From Rhizobacter sp. (lineage in GTDB: Bacteria; Pseudomonadota; Gammaproteobacteria; Burkholderiales; Burkholderiaceae_C), in assembly GCA_025359585.1 (NCBI GenBank), contig JANYFX010000587.1, forward strand, positions 1 through 7,065: a stretch of 7,065 nucleotides of DNA, read 5' to 3'. Within the stretch, counting starts at the first letter, position 1; every line of letters starts with the position of its first letter. The notes beneath the pieces were generated by a model, which ran no database searches, had not been told where the DNA came from, and saw only the letters and a program-made list of their open reading frames with translations. The position numbers and the translations under genes are program-made. Below are positions 6,745 through 7,065 of the stretch, piece after piece.

Positions 6745-7065
6745 TCGCGGATCTCGCGCAACAGCAGCACGTCTTCGGCCGGTGCGGCCGGCGCCGCGGG
6801 CGGCGCATCCTTTTTCAGGCGGTTGATCTGCTTGACCATCATGAAGATGATGAACGCCAGAATGATGAAGTTGATCGCCACGGTGATGAAGTTGCCGTAG
6901 GCGAACAGCGGCACGCCGGCCTTCGTGAGCGCGTCGTAGGTCATCGCGCCTTTGTAGTCTGCCGGCGGGTTCGACAACATGATGAAGTAGCTGGAGAAAT
7001 CGAGGCCGCCGAAGATCTTGCCGACGATCGGCATGATCAGGTCCTTCACGATCGAGTCGACGATC
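6726..7065 (-). CDS. mscL: Large-conductance mechanosensitive channel MscL, 5' end cut by window edge
   Basis: MscL is a homopentameric inner-membrane channel that opens under membrane tension and releases solutes during hypo-osmotic shock. The visible frame reads IVDSIVKDLIMPIVGKIFGG, the end of transmembrane helix 1, then the periplasmic loop with YFIMLSNPPADYKGAMTYDA, transmembrane helix 2 (from YGNFITVAINFIILAFIIFMMV), the basic KQINRLKK, an Ala/Pro linker (PPAAPAAPA), and the C-terminal bundle helix DVLLLREIRDALKTR. About 113 residues are present; compared with the usual 130-145, about 30 N-terminal residues lie beyond the right edge. GTG at 7049-7047 is an internal Val codon, not the start, because coding homology continues to the window end. 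A strong hairpin follows the stop and the DUF1631 gene lies downstream on the same strand. Confidence 0.95.
   Translation of the reverse strand, partial: IVDSIVKDLIMPIVGKIFGGLDFSSYFIMLSNPPADYKGAMTYDALTKAGVPLFAYGNFITVAINFIILAFIIFMMVKQINRLKKDAPPAAPAAPAEDVLLLREIRDALKTR

Overview
This GC-rich window looks like chromosomal housekeeping DNA from a betaproteobacterium of the order Burkholderiales, most likely the Rubrivivax/Leptothrix/Ideonella side. That placement is inferred from base composition, the protein sequences and the gene order (HIT protein, tatA, tatB, tatC, then a convergent HtrA-type protease), and was not tested by a search. I see no mobile element, CRISPR array, tRNA or rRNA.

Left part (1-1675, + strand): the last 25 codons of a histidine-triad (HIT/HinT-like) protein are followed by a compact tatA-tatB-tatC set, which encodes the twin-arginine translocase that exports folded proteins. 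Middle part: a membrane-anchored, single-PDZ HtrA/DegS/DegQ-type serine protease (1682-2851, - strand) converges on tatC with only 6 bases between the stops. It is divergent from a pdxA-family dehydrogenase gene (2955-3977, + strand). Their 103-base shared promoter region carries two -10-like hexamers and a 7-bp-arm palindrome.

Right part (- strand): mscL (mechanosensitive channel, 5' end cut off by the window edge) lies upstream of a long DUF1631-family reading frame. The two are separated by 145 bases holding a very strong GC hairpin. The DUF1631 frame is interrupted by one in-frame TAG. Codons before and after it (6580 down to 3989) are in the same frame, and the conserved C-terminal DUF1631 block lies beyond the TAG. 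The gene is therefore a recent nonsense pseudogene, a sequencing error, a split gene or a readthrough case.

Functionally, Tat export and the periplasmic protease form an envelope-biogenesis and quality-control neighbourhood, and MscL is also an envelope protein. PdxA (vitamin B6 or a related phospho-sugar-acid reaction) and DUF1631 (unknown role) have no evident link to it. I found no convincing new multi-gene system. The most notable items are the amber-interrupted DUF1631 gene, the pdxA homologue outside its usual context, and the repeat/hairpin structure at the 3' end of mscL.
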